NCBI GenBank assembly: GCA_016932575.1
Contig: JAFGCO010000069.1
Span: 72,245 to 136,244 of the forward strand
From: a bacterium
GTDB taxonomy: Bacteria > Zhuqueibacterota > QNDG01 > JAFGCO01
Length of the DNA stretch: 64,000 bases
Reading direction: 5' to 3'
Shown: piece by piece, positions 33,405 through 42,226 of the stretch
Layout of the letters: each line of letters starts with the position of its first letter
Numbering within the stretch: position 1 is the first letter of the stretch
Made by a program: the position numbers and the translations under genes
Notes under the pieces: model-generated
What the model saw: the letters and a program-made list of their open reading frames with translations, nothing else
What the model was told of the DNA's origin: nothing
The model's database searches: none

Positions 33405-34145
33405 TTACCAGTCTTTGGCTACGCCCGTGCTCCCGCGCACCTTGGCCTTTTCCTTCTTCAGGTTTTCCTGATCTTCCTTTAGTGCATTCAATAATTGTTC
33501 TGCCTCTTCTTTACTCATTTCTTTACGATTTTCCTGCGGTTGTACCTGCTGCTCCTGTTGTTTTTCCTGGTCTTCCTTTTCAGCGGATTGCTGATCCTGT
33601 TGTTGCTCCTCTTTCTCCTGGTTCTCCCGGTCCTTCTGATCCTGATCCTGCTGTTGCTGTTGATTTTGCTGTTGCTGTTGATTTTGTTGATTCTGATTCT
33701 GTTGCTGTGCATTATCCTTCAACATATTCCGTACATATTCCAGATTGAATTTGGCATCTTCATCATCCGGATTTAATTTCAAGGCCTCTTGATATGCCAG
33801 AATACTTTCAGGTAACTTTTGCTGACGAAAAAGTGTGTTCCCAATATTATAATAGGTTTTAGATTGTAAAAACGTATCATCGCTTTTCTGTAACACTTTC
33901 TGATACGACTCCATGGCCTTTTCATAATCTTTTTTCTGATAAAGCGCATCACCAAGATTAAATTGAATTTGCTCCGAGCCGGGATTGTCCAAAAGCGCAT
34001 CCTGATATTTATTATGCGCAGCGTCATATTTTTCTTCAGCGTACAACTGATTTCCTTCCACGACCTGTTTTCTTCCGGCTTGGGCTATTATCAAGCAGGG
34101 CAGCAACCATAATATCATCCATATGTATTTCTTCGATAATCTCAC
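33405..34145 (-). CDS. batC: BatC-like TPR protein with Gln/Asn-rich tract
   Basis: The 246-residue protein has a signal peptide (YIWMILWLLPCLIIAQ) and three TPR units (about 25-135; NQLYAEEKYDAAHNKYQDAL, SKTYYNIGNTLFRQQKLPES). A low-complexity stretch of Gln, Asn, Asp and Glu follows (about 150-210), then a charged helical C-terminus. I prefer GTG at 34145: it overlaps the batB stop as GTGA and has GGAAGGGG 8 nt upstream. The ATG at 34163 has no spacing to its AGGA. The tract is encoded by a CTG/TTG/ATT triplet array prone to slippage. Confidence 0.78.
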   Translation of the reverse strand: MRLSKKYIWMILWLLPCLIIAQAGRKQVVEGNQLYAEEKYDAAHNKYQDALLDNPGSEQIQFNLGDALYQKKDYEKAMESYQKVLQKSDDTFLQSKTYYNIGNTLFRQQKLPESILAYQEALKLNPDDEDAKFNLEYVRNMLKDNAQQQNQNQQNQQQQQNQQQQQDQDQKDRENQEKEEQQQDQQSAEKEDQEKQQEQQVQPQENRKEMSKEEAEQLLNALKEDQENLKKEKAKVRGSTGVAKDW

Positions 34146-35173
34146 TGAAATCGCCCCTTCCATTCCTTACGCAGACGACGCCGCTCCGGAATGAAAATCT
34201 CGATCACAAGCAATAAAAAAGCCAATCCAACAAATCCCTGGAACCGGTCCTCATATTGAGCAAACTGCTTTGAAGCCAATGCTTTCTTTTCCATATCAGA
34301 AATCGCTTCATATATTTTATTTAGCTCTGCTTCACCTGGTGTTGCAAGATAATACTTGCCGCCTGTTTCAAGAGCAATTTTTTCAAGTGTCAGCTCATCC
34401 AGTTTGGTCATGACAACTTCTCCCTGACGGCTCTTTTTAAATCCGGTCTGGTTTCCATGCGCATCGTATAACGGAATTGGCACTCCCTGAAGTGAGCCAA
34501 TACCGACCGTATAAATCACAACACCCTCTGTCGAGGCTGCTTTGGCCAATTCCAGGGCCTTTCCGTCATGTTCTTCACCGTCAGTAATTAAAATCAGCAC
34601 TTTGTGCTTACGTTCCTTCTCCACAAAAGATTCCCTCGCTTTCTCGATGGCTTCGTCAATCCGAGTGCCCGGTACGGGAATGAGATCCGGTTCCATAAAT
34701 TCCAGAAACATCTTTGCTGCGCCATAATCCAGGGTTAACGGACACTGCACAAACGCTTTGCCTGAAAACGCAACAAGACCCACCCGATCTCCTTCCAGAT
34801 GATCGATCAAAGTGCTGATTTCATGCTTGGCCTTTTCCAGCCGGTTGGGTTTAATATCTTCCGCCAACATAGAGGTTGAGACATCCAGTGCGATAATAAT
34901 GTCCTGCCCCTCCCGTTTTACAGTACGAAGTTTGGTACCGAACTGCGGCCGTGCCAGGGCCAGAAAAATTGCGGCCATTGCCAAAATAAAAACCGCCACT
35001 TTCCATACTTGCCCTGTTCGATTAACCGAAGCAGACAATTTTTCCATTAATGCCAAATTGCCAAACGACGCCATGGCGCGTTTTTTCTGACGAAATACAT
35101 ATATAAAAAACAGGACCAGAAAAGGCAATCCCAGGAGCCCGTACAACCAAATGTCATTTGCAAATCGAAACAC
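34142..35173 (-). CDS. batB: BatB, VWA-domain membrane protein
   Basis: The 343-residue protein has two N-terminal membrane helices (about 8-27 and 57-75), a von Willebrand A domain (about 88-290) and a C-terminal helix (VGLAFLLLVIEIFI). The MIDAS metal site is intact: DVSTSM, a Thr in LTLDYG and ITDGEEHDGK. The segment AEDIKPNRLEKAK is characteristic of BatA/BatB. GTG start with AAAGGA 6 nt upstream. It overlaps batC by a GTGA junction, so the two are translationally coupled. Confidence 0.9.
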   Translation of the reverse strand: MFRFANDIWLYGLLGLPFLVLFFIYVFRQKKRAMASFGNLALMEKLSASVNRTGQVWKVAVFILAMAAIFLALARPQFGTKLRTVKREGQDIIIALDVSTSMLAEDIKPNRLEKAKHEISTLIDHLEGDRVGLVAFSGKAFVQCPLTLDYGAAKMFLEFMEPDLIPVPGTRIDEAIEKARESFVEKERKHKVLILITDGEEHDGKALELAKAASTEGVVIYTVGIGSLQGVPIPLYDAHGNQTGFKKSRQGEVVMTKLDELTLEKIALETGGKYYLATPGEAELNKIYEAISDMEKKALASKQFAQYEDRFQGFVGLAFLLLVIEIFIPERRRLRKEWKGRFQ

Positions 35174-35265
35174 GATTTATCCTTTACCCCCTCGTATGAT
35201 AAAAATCCAAATTCTCATATTCAACCTTTGCGACCTTTGCGCTCCTGCTTTTTTTTTCAATTATT
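35174..35265 (-). repeat. Purine-rich spacer between batA and batB
   Basis: The coding strand reads GAAAAAAAAAGCAGGAGCGC then AAAGGTCGCAAAGGTTGAAT. The tandem GCGCAAAGGTCGCAAAGG word is typical of the intergenic accretions in this window. The ribosome-binding site of batB is at its end. Confidence 0.4.
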
Positions 35266-36258
35266 TTAGGGAATTTTACGAAACCTTGTATTGGCCAGCA
35301 CAGCTTCCGTCAGCAGCAATCCAAGGCCTATAATCAAGAAATAGTGAAACAGCTCTGAATACCGTGTATATTCCTTCACCTTGATTTCAGTTTTTTCCAT
35401 TTCATCAATTTCTTTATAGATGGATTTCAGACGATTCCTGTCCGTCGCCCGGAACATCTTGCCGCCTGTTATTTGAGCCACTTTTCGCAACATGGGTTCA
35501 TCAATATCCACCTGAATAGGCACATAGCGTTTCCCGAAGAAGGGATCATCCACCGGGTAAGGTGCTGTGCCTTGCGTTGTACCCGCTCCGATGGCATGTA
35601 TTTTAACATCCAGCGCCTGGGCCAATTGGGCCGCCGTAGTCGGATCGATTTGACCACGATTATTGCGTCCGTCTGTAAGGAGCACAATCACCTTGGATTT
35701 TGCCTTGCTGTTTCTGAGACGATTCACACCTGTAGCCAGCCCCATACCGATGGCCGTACCGTCTTCTATCATGCCCACATGAATATTCTCTAAGAAATTC
35801 AGGAGCACACCATAATCCAGCGTAAGCGGACATTGCGTATAGGCCTCGCCCGCAAACACAACCATTCCAATTCGGTCATTTTTACGTCCCTTGACAAATT
35901 CAGCTGCGACCTCTTTCGCTGCTTCCAGCCGGTTAGGCTTGATATCTTCTGCAAGCATAGACCCGGAAATATCCATAACAAGAACAATATCCACTCCTTC
36001 TGTGATAACTTCTTCGCCTTTCACACCGGACTGAGGCCGGGCAAAAGCCAGCACGATAAAAATCAGCGCCAGCAGTTTAAGCACGAAAAGCATTTGCCGG
36101 ATCACCAGTGATCCGTGTTTGGCGGCACGCTTGATGATTCCGAGATGTGAAAACCGAAGTGTGGCTCCCCGGCCGTGCTGCAGAAAAAAGTGCCTATAGC
36201 CCAGCAAGATCACTGCAACCAACAAAATCAGATAGTAGGGATCCGAAAATCGAAACAT
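35266..36258 (-). CDS. batA: BatA, VWA-domain membrane protein
   Basis: The 330-residue paralogue of BatB has membrane helices at the N-terminus (YLILLVAVILLGY; LFVLKLLALIFIVLAFARPQ) and C-terminus. Its VWA domain has an intact MIDAS site (DISGSM, LTLDYG, LTDGRNNRG). The ATG follows the preceding gene's TAA directly, indicating coupling. BatA and BatB are thought to form a membrane complex linked to the MoxR ATPase. Confidence 0.9.
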   Translation of the reverse strand: MFRFSDPYYLILLVAVILLGYRHFFLQHGRGATLRFSHLGIIKRAAKHGSLVIRQMLFVLKLLALIFIVLAFARPQSGVKGEEVITEGVDIVLVMDISGSMLAEDIKPNRLEAAKEVAAEFVKGRKNDRIGMVVFAGEAYTQCPLTLDYGVLLNFLENIHVGMIEDGTAIGMGLATGVNRLRNSKAKSKVIVLLTDGRNNRGQIDPTTAAQLAQALDVKIHAIGAGTTQGTAPYPVDDPFFGKRYVPIQVDIDEPMLRKVAQITGGKMFRATDRNRLKSIYKEIDEMEKTEIKVKEYTRYSELFHYFLIIGLGLLLTEAVLANTRFRKIP

Positions 36259-37317
36259 TTATACATGCACCTTTTCATTTTCTTTGGATACAGATTCCGG
36301 CTCTGCCGTTTCCGCGCTATCTTGAATGCTTTCTTGCGACATTTCTTCTGACTGATCTGAATCCGATATTTCTTCATGCACCACAATAACCGGTTTTGTT
36401 TTTTCAACGATCTCATATGCTGTTTTCACGTTTCCTTCGTGCAATTCGTCGGAAGGGATAAATTTGGCGAATTTCACGAGATCACAATTCTGCAGGAACG
36501 TTTGGAATAAATTAAAAATTTCATCTGTTAAATCCTGGGCTCTTAATCCGTACAAAACCTCTGTCGTGGTCATTTCAAGGGCTACCACAAAATACCGGCC
36601 GTTGATATATTCACGAATAATTTCTGAAAGCTCAATATAAAACTGCTTGATTTCTCCTTCCGCCCAAAGATCCGAAGCCAATAAATGATTCAGCGACTCA
36701 ATAGCCACTTCATGAGCCGGACGGGGCGGGACCTCACGTACGGGTAAAAACGATTTGCCCGCTTTGTACCGCCGATAGAGTATAATGCCTGTGAAAAGAG
36801 CGGATATCAATAGGATCCCAAGGATCCCCCAGCGTAACAAATACCACCAATTGCGCGGTATTTCAAGCGGCGCTTTCACATCCCGGATATCCCCGGCTTC
36901 GCTTGCTTTCATGCTTTCCACTGTTATTTTAATGGATTCTGTCATCAGCGCATGTCTGGTGGTATCACTGCCCATGGTGTATTGGATGAATAATGGCGGA
37001 ATTTCGAATTCACCTGTAAGAAAAGTGGAAATTGTGTAGGATGCTTCTGTAACTAACTGACCATCTTTTTCTTGGGGTTCTTTCAACTCATAATCCCGAA
37101 TTTCAAAACCGCTCAAATTGGCTGCAAATCCCGGCATTTCCACCTGCACGGAATCGTTATATATAACCGTAACCGAATAATGAATCAAATCACCGATGCG
37201 AATTCGCGCCTTATCCACTTGTGAAGACACGGAAATCGGCACATCGCCTTGCGAAATCAGAATGGCCGCCAATCCAAAAAATAAAACGGACAGAAAATAT
37301 TTTGTTTTAAAAATCAT
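36259..37317 (-). CDS. BatD-like membrane protein of the Bat operon
   Basis: The 352-residue protein has a signal peptide (FLSVLFFGLAAILISQG), an Ig-like BatD-type periplasmic domain (about 25-155; SVSSQVDKARIRIGDLIHYS), one membrane helix (GILGILLISALFTGIILYRR) and a cytosolic helical domain (EIIREYINGRYFVVALEMTT). The tail is acidic. The same architecture recurs at 40470-41444. ATG at 37317 is preferred over TTG at 37332. Its place between DUF58 and batA matches the partner protein often found there in MoxR operons. Confidence 0.8.
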   Translation of the reverse strand: MIFKTKYFLSVLFFGLAAILISQGDVPISVSSQVDKARIRIGDLIHYSVTVIYNDSVQVEMPGFAANLSGFEIRDYELKEPQEKDGQLVTEASYTISTFLTGEFEIPPLFIQYTMGSDTTRHALMTESIKITVESMKASEAGDIRDVKAPLEIPRNWWYLLRWGILGILLISALFTGIILYRRYKAGKSFLPVREVPPRPAHEVAIESLNHLLASDLWAEGEIKQFYIELSEIIREYINGRYFVVALEMTTTEVLYGLRAQDLTDEIFNLFQTFLQNCDLVKFAKFIPSDELHEGNVKTAYEIVEKTKPVIVVHEEISDSDQSEEMSQESIQDSAETAEPESVSKENEKVHV

Positions 37318-37391
37318 CGGCCTGTCAGACAAAATAAATTAATATGCTGATATTTAATGAACACCCTCGGTATCTTTCCGATATGTTTTTC

Positions 37392-38327
37392 CTACTTCAC
37401 CATGTCATCAAAAATACGCACATCCTCCGCTTCCACCATTCGGTCCAATAACTGCTCATATGCCTTTTGCTGTCGCTCCTGAGCCAGATCCTGAGCCACT
37501 TGCTGCTGCACCTCTTGAAAAGGTTTTTGACGTTTCACATTTCCTTTGTCGTCTTTTTCCGTATAGCGGTCTTTGTTCGCTTCGTAGTAGAGCTTTACTT
37601 CATCCGGTTTGATATCGATTTCGCCGGCGATTTCATTCTCTAGATATTTTTGAACCATCAAGCTTTTCTTGGCCTGATAGGTTCCCTCGATAACGTCTTT
37701 GTCTTTATCCAAATTCTGCCGTTTGGCCGCATCGTAGAAAAGTTCTGTGGCCACATATTGCTTGAGAAACTCCAGTTTTGCCTTTCGGTCTTTCAATTGC
37801 GACTGAATATATTCTGGCAACTGGTTAATATGAAAAGACAAATCCCCGGATGTTATCTCACGCATCCCGATCTTGGCCACCACATCGCCCGGACGCGGTT
37901 TATCAATATCATCGGGATTCAAGCTGGTGGCCTCATCCAGTGCCTGCTTGGCTTCAATGGAACGCTGCAGCCGTTCCAGGCATGCCACAATCTGCCTGTC
38001 AGCCTGACCGACCAATTCGCTTTCCGGAAATACATGTTTCACTTTCAGATAATAGGCCATGGCGTTTTCATAATCGTGCAGGCGTTCAAAATATATATTG
38101 CCGATAATAAAATTTACATTGGCCTGTTTGTTATCATCCACATTAAAAATGTCAAGATACCGCTGATATTCCTCAACCGCCTGGGTATAGAGTTCTCGAT
38201 TGTACAGTGCATTGGCATACTCACGTACCCTGTCTCCTCCCCCATGCGGACCTTGAGCACAACCCATCAAGAGTAATCCTGTGATAACAATTTCCGGCCC
38301 TTTAAACAACTGATTTAAATGCTTCAT
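37392..38327 (-). CDS. TPR lipoprotein with SurA-like region
   Basis: The 311-residue protein has a lipobox signal (VITGLLLMGC), so it is probably a lipoprotein. TPR-like repeats lie at about 35-130 (ANALYNRELYTQAVEEYQRY), followed by a SurA/PrsA-like chaperone segment (about 150-300; FLKQYVATELFYDAAKRQNL). No peptidyl-prolyl isomerase (PPIC) domain is present. It is probably a periplasmic chaperone or scaffold inserted in the Bat operon. This gene is not part of the classical Bat set. Confidence 0.75.
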   Translation of the reverse strand: MKHLNQLFKGPEIVITGLLLMGCAQGPHGGGDRVREYANALYNRELYTQAVEEYQRYLDIFNVDDNKQANVNFIIGNIYFERLHDYENAMAYYLKVKHVFPESELVGQADRQIVACLERLQRSIEAKQALDEATSLNPDDIDKPRPGDVVAKIGMREITSGDLSFHINQLPEYIQSQLKDRKAKLEFLKQYVATELFYDAAKRQNLDKDKDVIEGTYQAKKSLMVQKYLENEIAGEIDIKPDEVKLYYEANKDRYTEKDDKGNVKRQKPFQEVQQQVAQDLAQERQQKAYEQLLDRMVEAEDVRIFDDMVK

Positions 38328-38454
38328 TTTTTACCCCGATTTGACAATCTTATATCCAAACAACCTTTTAAAATCCATTTTCATGACAACTTTAAATAGA
38401 AATCTCTGCGCCCCTGCTGTTCGTGTATCTTGTTAATCATTTATCTTTTTTAAA

Positions 38455-39333
38455 TCAGCGAAACCGTTTGGCCCGCATCCGGAAAAACCGAATCAAAGGT
38501 TCCACATAGCTCTGATCTGTACGAATAATGATAGAATCCATATTCATGGATTTAAACAGCTTGTCCTGCTCAATCATGGTTTCGGATGTTTTCACAGAGA
38601 ACATCCTGCGAACATCAGGATCTGATGTATCCAGTATTAACTGTTCACCTGTTTCCGCATCCTCCAGCTCGATGTAACCCATCCGCGGCAGTGTCAGTTC
38701 CCTGGGATCCACAATATGCACTGCCACGATATCATGCTTACGGCTGGCAATGCGAAGCGGCCTCTCGAAATCTTTTGAAAGAAAATCGGAAACCAAAAAC
38801 ACAACGCTGCGCCGACGGATCACCTGGTTAAAATATTCCAGAGCCGCACCAATATTGGTCTTTTGATCTTCGGGTTTGAAATAAAGCAGCTCGCGAAGCA
38901 CCCTGAGCACATGGCTTTTGCCTTTTCGTGGCGGTACAAATTTTTCAATTTTATCGGTAAAAATGATCAATCCGACTTTATCATTATTTTTAATCGCAGA
39001 GAAAGCCAGCAGGGCACAAATTTCAACCGCGATTTCTCCCTTCATCTGTTCGAATGTACCGAAGTCTCCTGAAGAACTGGCGTCCACCATGAGCATCACC
39101 GTCAGTTCACGTTCCTCTTCAAAAATCTTTACAAAGGGATGTCCCTGCCGTGCGGTGACATTCCAGTCAATCGTACGAATATCATCTCCAATCTGGTATT
39201 CTCGAACTTCGGAAAATTCCATGCCGCGTCCCTTGAACACTGAATGGTATTCTCCGGACAATACATCATTAACCAGCCCGCGGGTGGTAATTTCTATCCG
39301 CCTGACCTTTTTCAGTATCTCTTTCGGTATCAT
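38455..39333 (-). CDS. DUF58 (VWA-like) protein
   Basis: The 292-residue cytosolic protein carries the DUF58 signature GRGMEFSEVREYQIGDDIRT then DWNVTARQG, followed by a VWA-like fold with VDASSSGDFG. DUF58 proteins are regular partners of MoxR ATPases, immediately downstream of them, as here. The complex is thought to assemble or insert metal in target proteins; the target is unknown. Confidence 0.9.
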   Translation of the reverse strand: MIPKEILKKVRRIEITTRGLVNDVLSGEYHSVFKGRGMEFSEVREYQIGDDIRTIDWNVTARQGHPFVKIFEEERELTVMLMVDASSSGDFGTFEQMKGEIAVEICALLAFSAIKNNDKVGLIIFTDKIEKFVPPRKGKSHVLRVLRELLYFKPEDQKTNIGAALEYFNQVIRRRSVVFLVSDFLSKDFERPLRIASRKHDIVAVHIVDPRELTLPRMGYIELEDAETGEQLILDTSDPDVRRMFSVKTSETMIEQDKLFKSMNMDSIIIRTDQSYVEPLIRFFRMRAKRFR

Positions 39334-39344
39334 CTATCCATTCG

Positions 39345-39408
39345 CGATTCTGCTATAACACAATTCCTTTGTGTCTTATTTTTTGATTCTTATTTCCTGT
39401 TTCTTGAT
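39345..39408 (-). repeat. Purine-rich word-like repeat 3' of the MoxR gene
   Basis: On the coding strand the sequence just past the MoxR stop reads AATCAAGAAACAGGAAATAA then GAATCAAAAAATAAGACAC. It is nearly the same wording as the tracts after pyrE, pyrF and the histidine kinase 18-20 kb away. Confidence 0.5.
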
Positions 39409-40398
39409 TTACGGAACCTCAATCTTATTCAGTACTTTTCGTACCACATCTTCTGCTGTCACTTCTTCAGCTTCAGCCTCATATGTCACAATCAACCGGT
39501 GACGCAGCACATCCATGCCAATCGCACGCACATCTTCGGGTGTGACATATCCCCTTCTTTGTAAAAACGCATGAGCCTTGGCCGTTTTAGCCAGGTTGAT
39601 GGATGCCCGGGGAGAAGCACCATATGCAATCAGTTCTTCAAGATCATTCAAGCCGTGCGCTTTGGGATCTCGTGTTGCGAACACAATATCAACAATATAC
39701 TGTTCGATTTTCGGATCGATATAAATACTGTTAACCACATGACGGGCCTTGACAATATCCTGGGGTTTAACCACTGCACTGGCACGTGGTTCTTCGCCTT
39801 TCGTCATACGCCGCATAATCTCCAGCTCTTCTTCCTGGTTGGGATACTCAATCGATAATTTCAACATAAACCGATCCACCTGGGCTTCAGGCAGCGGATA
39901 TGTTCCTTCCTGTTCGATCGGATTCTGGGTGGCCAGCACCAAAAACGGATCTTCCAGAGGATATGTGTTCTCACCAATTGTCACTGTGCGTTCCTGCATG
40001 GCTTCAAGTAACGCAGACTGAACTTTGGCTGGCGATCGGTTGATTTCATCTGCCAGAATAATATTGGCAAAAATCGGCCCTTTCTTTGTTTCGAATTTTG
40101 TTTTGGATTGATTGTAAATCAAGGTGCCCACCAGGTCCGCAGGCAACAGATCCGGGGTGAATTGTAAACGCTGAAATTTGGTTTGAATCGTATTTGAAAG
40201 TGTACGTACGGTTAAAGTCTTTGCCAGACCAGGAACACCTTCGAGTAAAACATGACCATTGGAAAGCAAACCGATCAACAGTCGGTCGACCATATACTTC
40301 TGGCCCACGACGACCTTACTGACTTCGTTTCGAATTTTTTCTACAAAAGTGCTTTCAGCTTCAACTTTTTTATGAATGGCTTCGATTTCTTTGTTCAT
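39409..40398 (-). CDS. MoxR-family AAA+ ATPase
   Basis: The 329-residue ATPase has Walker A GVPGLAKT (about 54-61), Walker B IILADEINR, sensor-1 LATQNPIEQEGTYPLPEAQ and sensor-2 GASPRASINLAKTAKA. It is a chaperone-like ATPase that works with the downstream VWA proteins (DUF58, BatA, BatB). GAGGAGG lies 4-5 nt before ATG. Second gene of the Bat operon as seen here. Confidence 0.93.
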   Translation of the reverse strand: MNKEIEAIHKKVEAESTFVEKIRNEVSKVVVGQKYMVDRLLIGLLSNGHVLLEGVPGLAKTLTVRTLSNTIQTKFQRLQFTPDLLPADLVGTLIYNQSKTKFETKKGPIFANIILADEINRSPAKVQSALLEAMQERTVTIGENTYPLEDPFLVLATQNPIEQEGTYPLPEAQVDRFMLKLSIEYPNQEEELEIMRRMTKGEEPRASAVVKPQDIVKARHVVNSIYIDPKIEQYIVDIVFATRDPKAHGLNDLEELIAYGASPRASINLAKTAKAHAFLQRRGYVTPEDVRAIGMDVLRHRLIVTYEAEAEEVTAEDVVRKVLNKIEVP

Positions 40399-40469
40399 TC
40401 ATCCTCCTCAGCCTTCGATTTGGACATTAATTTCTATGTTAGACGACAGTAAACCAATAAAGTTTTAAA

Positions 40470-41444
40470 TCATCTGAAGCGGATTCGGTATCTCTTTCCG
40501 GATTTGGATGTCGTTTGTTCTTCACGGGTTTTAACAGCCTCTGCCCGGTATGCTTCGAAAATAGTTTCGACTGTTGTATACGCCGAATCCAGGGCCGCTT
40601 GCGTGGCTTCTTCCCCCGAAAATTTGATCACATCTGCTTCTTTAAAAAATAACTCGCATTTCCGTATCAGACTTTCATCGAGTTCCAGATTACTCAACTT
40701 AATCAAAAGAGACTCGGTCGTGGCTTCCATCGCATGAAACTTGAATTTTGCAGCCAGGAAGCGTCTCAATAATTTGGATAAAGCCACAAATGCCTGTCCC
40801 CGATCTTTTGCCTGCAGTGAAATGGATGTTTTCAGCTCCTTCAGATAAAGGTCTTCTATGATCTCATCAGATTTTAAATTTTCGTCTGCTGAAACGATTC
40901 GACGTTTTCTTAGGATAAAAAATCCAGTTCCTGATACAAGAATCCCTGCCGCTGCAATCATCCACCACGGAAAAGCACCCGCTGATTTCTCTTTCACAGC
41001 CGGAAGCACCTCTACACCAATGCGCTCCGTCCTCAGAAAATAAGATTCACCGGTGACGGTATCCTGATATCTCAGACCCACAGACTCAATGTAAGCCATG
41101 CCCATGGCAGTCGGCAAACAAGTATATATAATTTCCTTCACTGCCTTCGCTCCATCCCTTGCTCCCAAAACATGATTGGCCGAAGCGGTTCCTGTAATTT
41201 CAAGATGACTGAGCAAAGGCTCCTCCACATCCTCGATCTCAATTCGATCCATATCACCCTGCCATGAGATCTGAACAGTCAATGTTACCGGACGGTTCAT
41301 CGGTACATGATTTGGTGTCACATTAGCCGCCAGGGTAACTGAAACCTCGGCCGATCCCATGTCCAAAACGGCGCCTTCCTGAGCAAAAAGTATATAGGGT
41401 AAAACCAGCAAGTACCACTGAAAAATTCGACGTTTTTTTATCAT
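40470..41444 (-). CDS. BatD-like exported membrane protein upstream of MoxR
   Basis: The 324-residue protein has a signal peptide (FQWYLLVLPYILFAQ), a periplasmic Ig-like domain (about 30-150; VTLAANVTPNHVPMNRPVTL), a membrane helix (WWMIAAAGILVSGTGFFILR) and a cytosolic helical domain (LSKLLRRFLAAKFKFHAMEA). It has the same layout as the 36259-37317 gene; similar sensing or scaffold roles in the Bat complex are inferred. Confidence 0.75.
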   Translation of the reverse strand: MIKKRRIFQWYLLVLPYILFAQEGAVLDMGSAEVSVTLAANVTPNHVPMNRPVTLTVQISWQGDMDRIEIEDVEEPLLSHLEITGTASANHVLGARDGAKAVKEIIYTCLPTAMGMAYIESVGLRYQDTVTGESYFLRTERIGVEVLPAVKEKSAGAFPWWMIAAAGILVSGTGFFILRKRRIVSADENLKSDEIIEDLYLKELKTSISLQAKDRGQAFVALSKLLRRFLAAKFKFHAMEATTESLLIKLSNLELDESLIRKCELFFKEADVIKFSGEEATQAALDSAYTTVETIFEAYRAEAVKTREEQTTSKSGKRYRIRFR

Positions 41445-41593
41445 CCTGTCTGTTTTTCCTTATTGTCATCCATGAATACTCAATACAATAAACACTTGCA
41501 AACATCCTGTTACGACTGCCATTTCAAGTGACAATTACGAGTATTTGCTCTGTAATGTCAGGTATGGTTATATAATGGCCCTACACATGAAAC

Positions 41594-41622
41594 GAGGTTT
41601 TCCAGTAAAAAAAGAAAACCTC
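41594..41622. other. Perfect 9-bp hairpin downstream of lipoprotein gene
   Basis: GAGGTTTTC (41594-41602) and GAAAACCTC (41614-41622) are exact complements with an 11-nt loop, 35 nt past the lipoprotein stop. There is no U-tract after the stem, so it may be a weak terminator or mRNA-stabilising structure. Confidence 0.4.
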
Positions 41623-41656
41623 TATATAAAGAACATAATTATTTCATACCAAATAA

Positions 41657-42169
41657 TTATTTCTGGGCAACCTCCTCATCAGCCGGTTCCAAATTCATCA
41701 ATTCCGGTATCTCATTAATGTCTTTTCCCAGATATTTTAATTCCCATTCGACAGAGCTGACAAGCTCATGATTGGGATATTTGGCAAGAAATGCCTCATA
41801 TGCTTGTCGTGCTTTGCTCGTATCCGCCACATTGTTGGCATAGATAAATCCTATCATAAATTGCGCTTGCGGTGCAAATTTGGTATCAGAGTATTTGTCA
41901 ATTAGACTTTCAAATGTCGACACTGCCATATCAAAATTTTGCAGTCCGTTTGCCTGGATTAATGCAATATGATAATGAGCTTCTGCGCACAACGGACTTT
42001 CCGAATATTTGCTGGCAACTTTACGAAATGTTTTTATCGCCTCGTCAAATTCACCCTTTTCCTCCAATTCTTTTCCTTTGGCAATCAATTTGTCATCGGG
42101 AAGTTGCGCACAACTGAAAATAATCAATGCTCCCAAAACTAAAGCCATCCAAGCCATCCAATGTTTCAT
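41657..42169 (-). CDS. TPR lipoprotein (BamD/YbgF-like)
   Basis: The 170-residue protein has a lipobox (ALVLGALIIFSC) followed by tandem TPR units in the style of BamD and YbgF (KGKELEEKGEFDEAIKTFRK; ADTSKARQAYEAFLAKYPNH). It is probably an outer-membrane-facing lipoprotein used as a scaffold. AAGGAGAGG precedes ATG. It stands between the clpB operon and the Bat operon, separated from each, so membership in either is uncertain. Confidence 0.8.
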   Translation of the reverse strand: MKHWMAWMALVLGALIIFSCAQLPDDKLIAKGKELEEKGEFDEAIKTFRKVASKYSESPLCAEAHYHIALIQANGLQNFDMAVSTFESLIDKYSDTKFAPQAQFMIGFIYANNVADTSKARQAYEAFLAKYPNHELVSSVEWELKYLGKDINEIPELMNLEPADEEVAQK

Positions 42170-42226
42170 ATTCCACCTCTCCTTAATATGATCATAAAAT
42201 CGATTATATTATTAAAGTTTAAAAAT

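Noticed and set aside
33495-33776. Leu-rich ORF of 93 codons on the plus strand
   Set aside because: It is the complement of the Gln/Asn triplet tract of batC; poly-Leu comes from the repeat.
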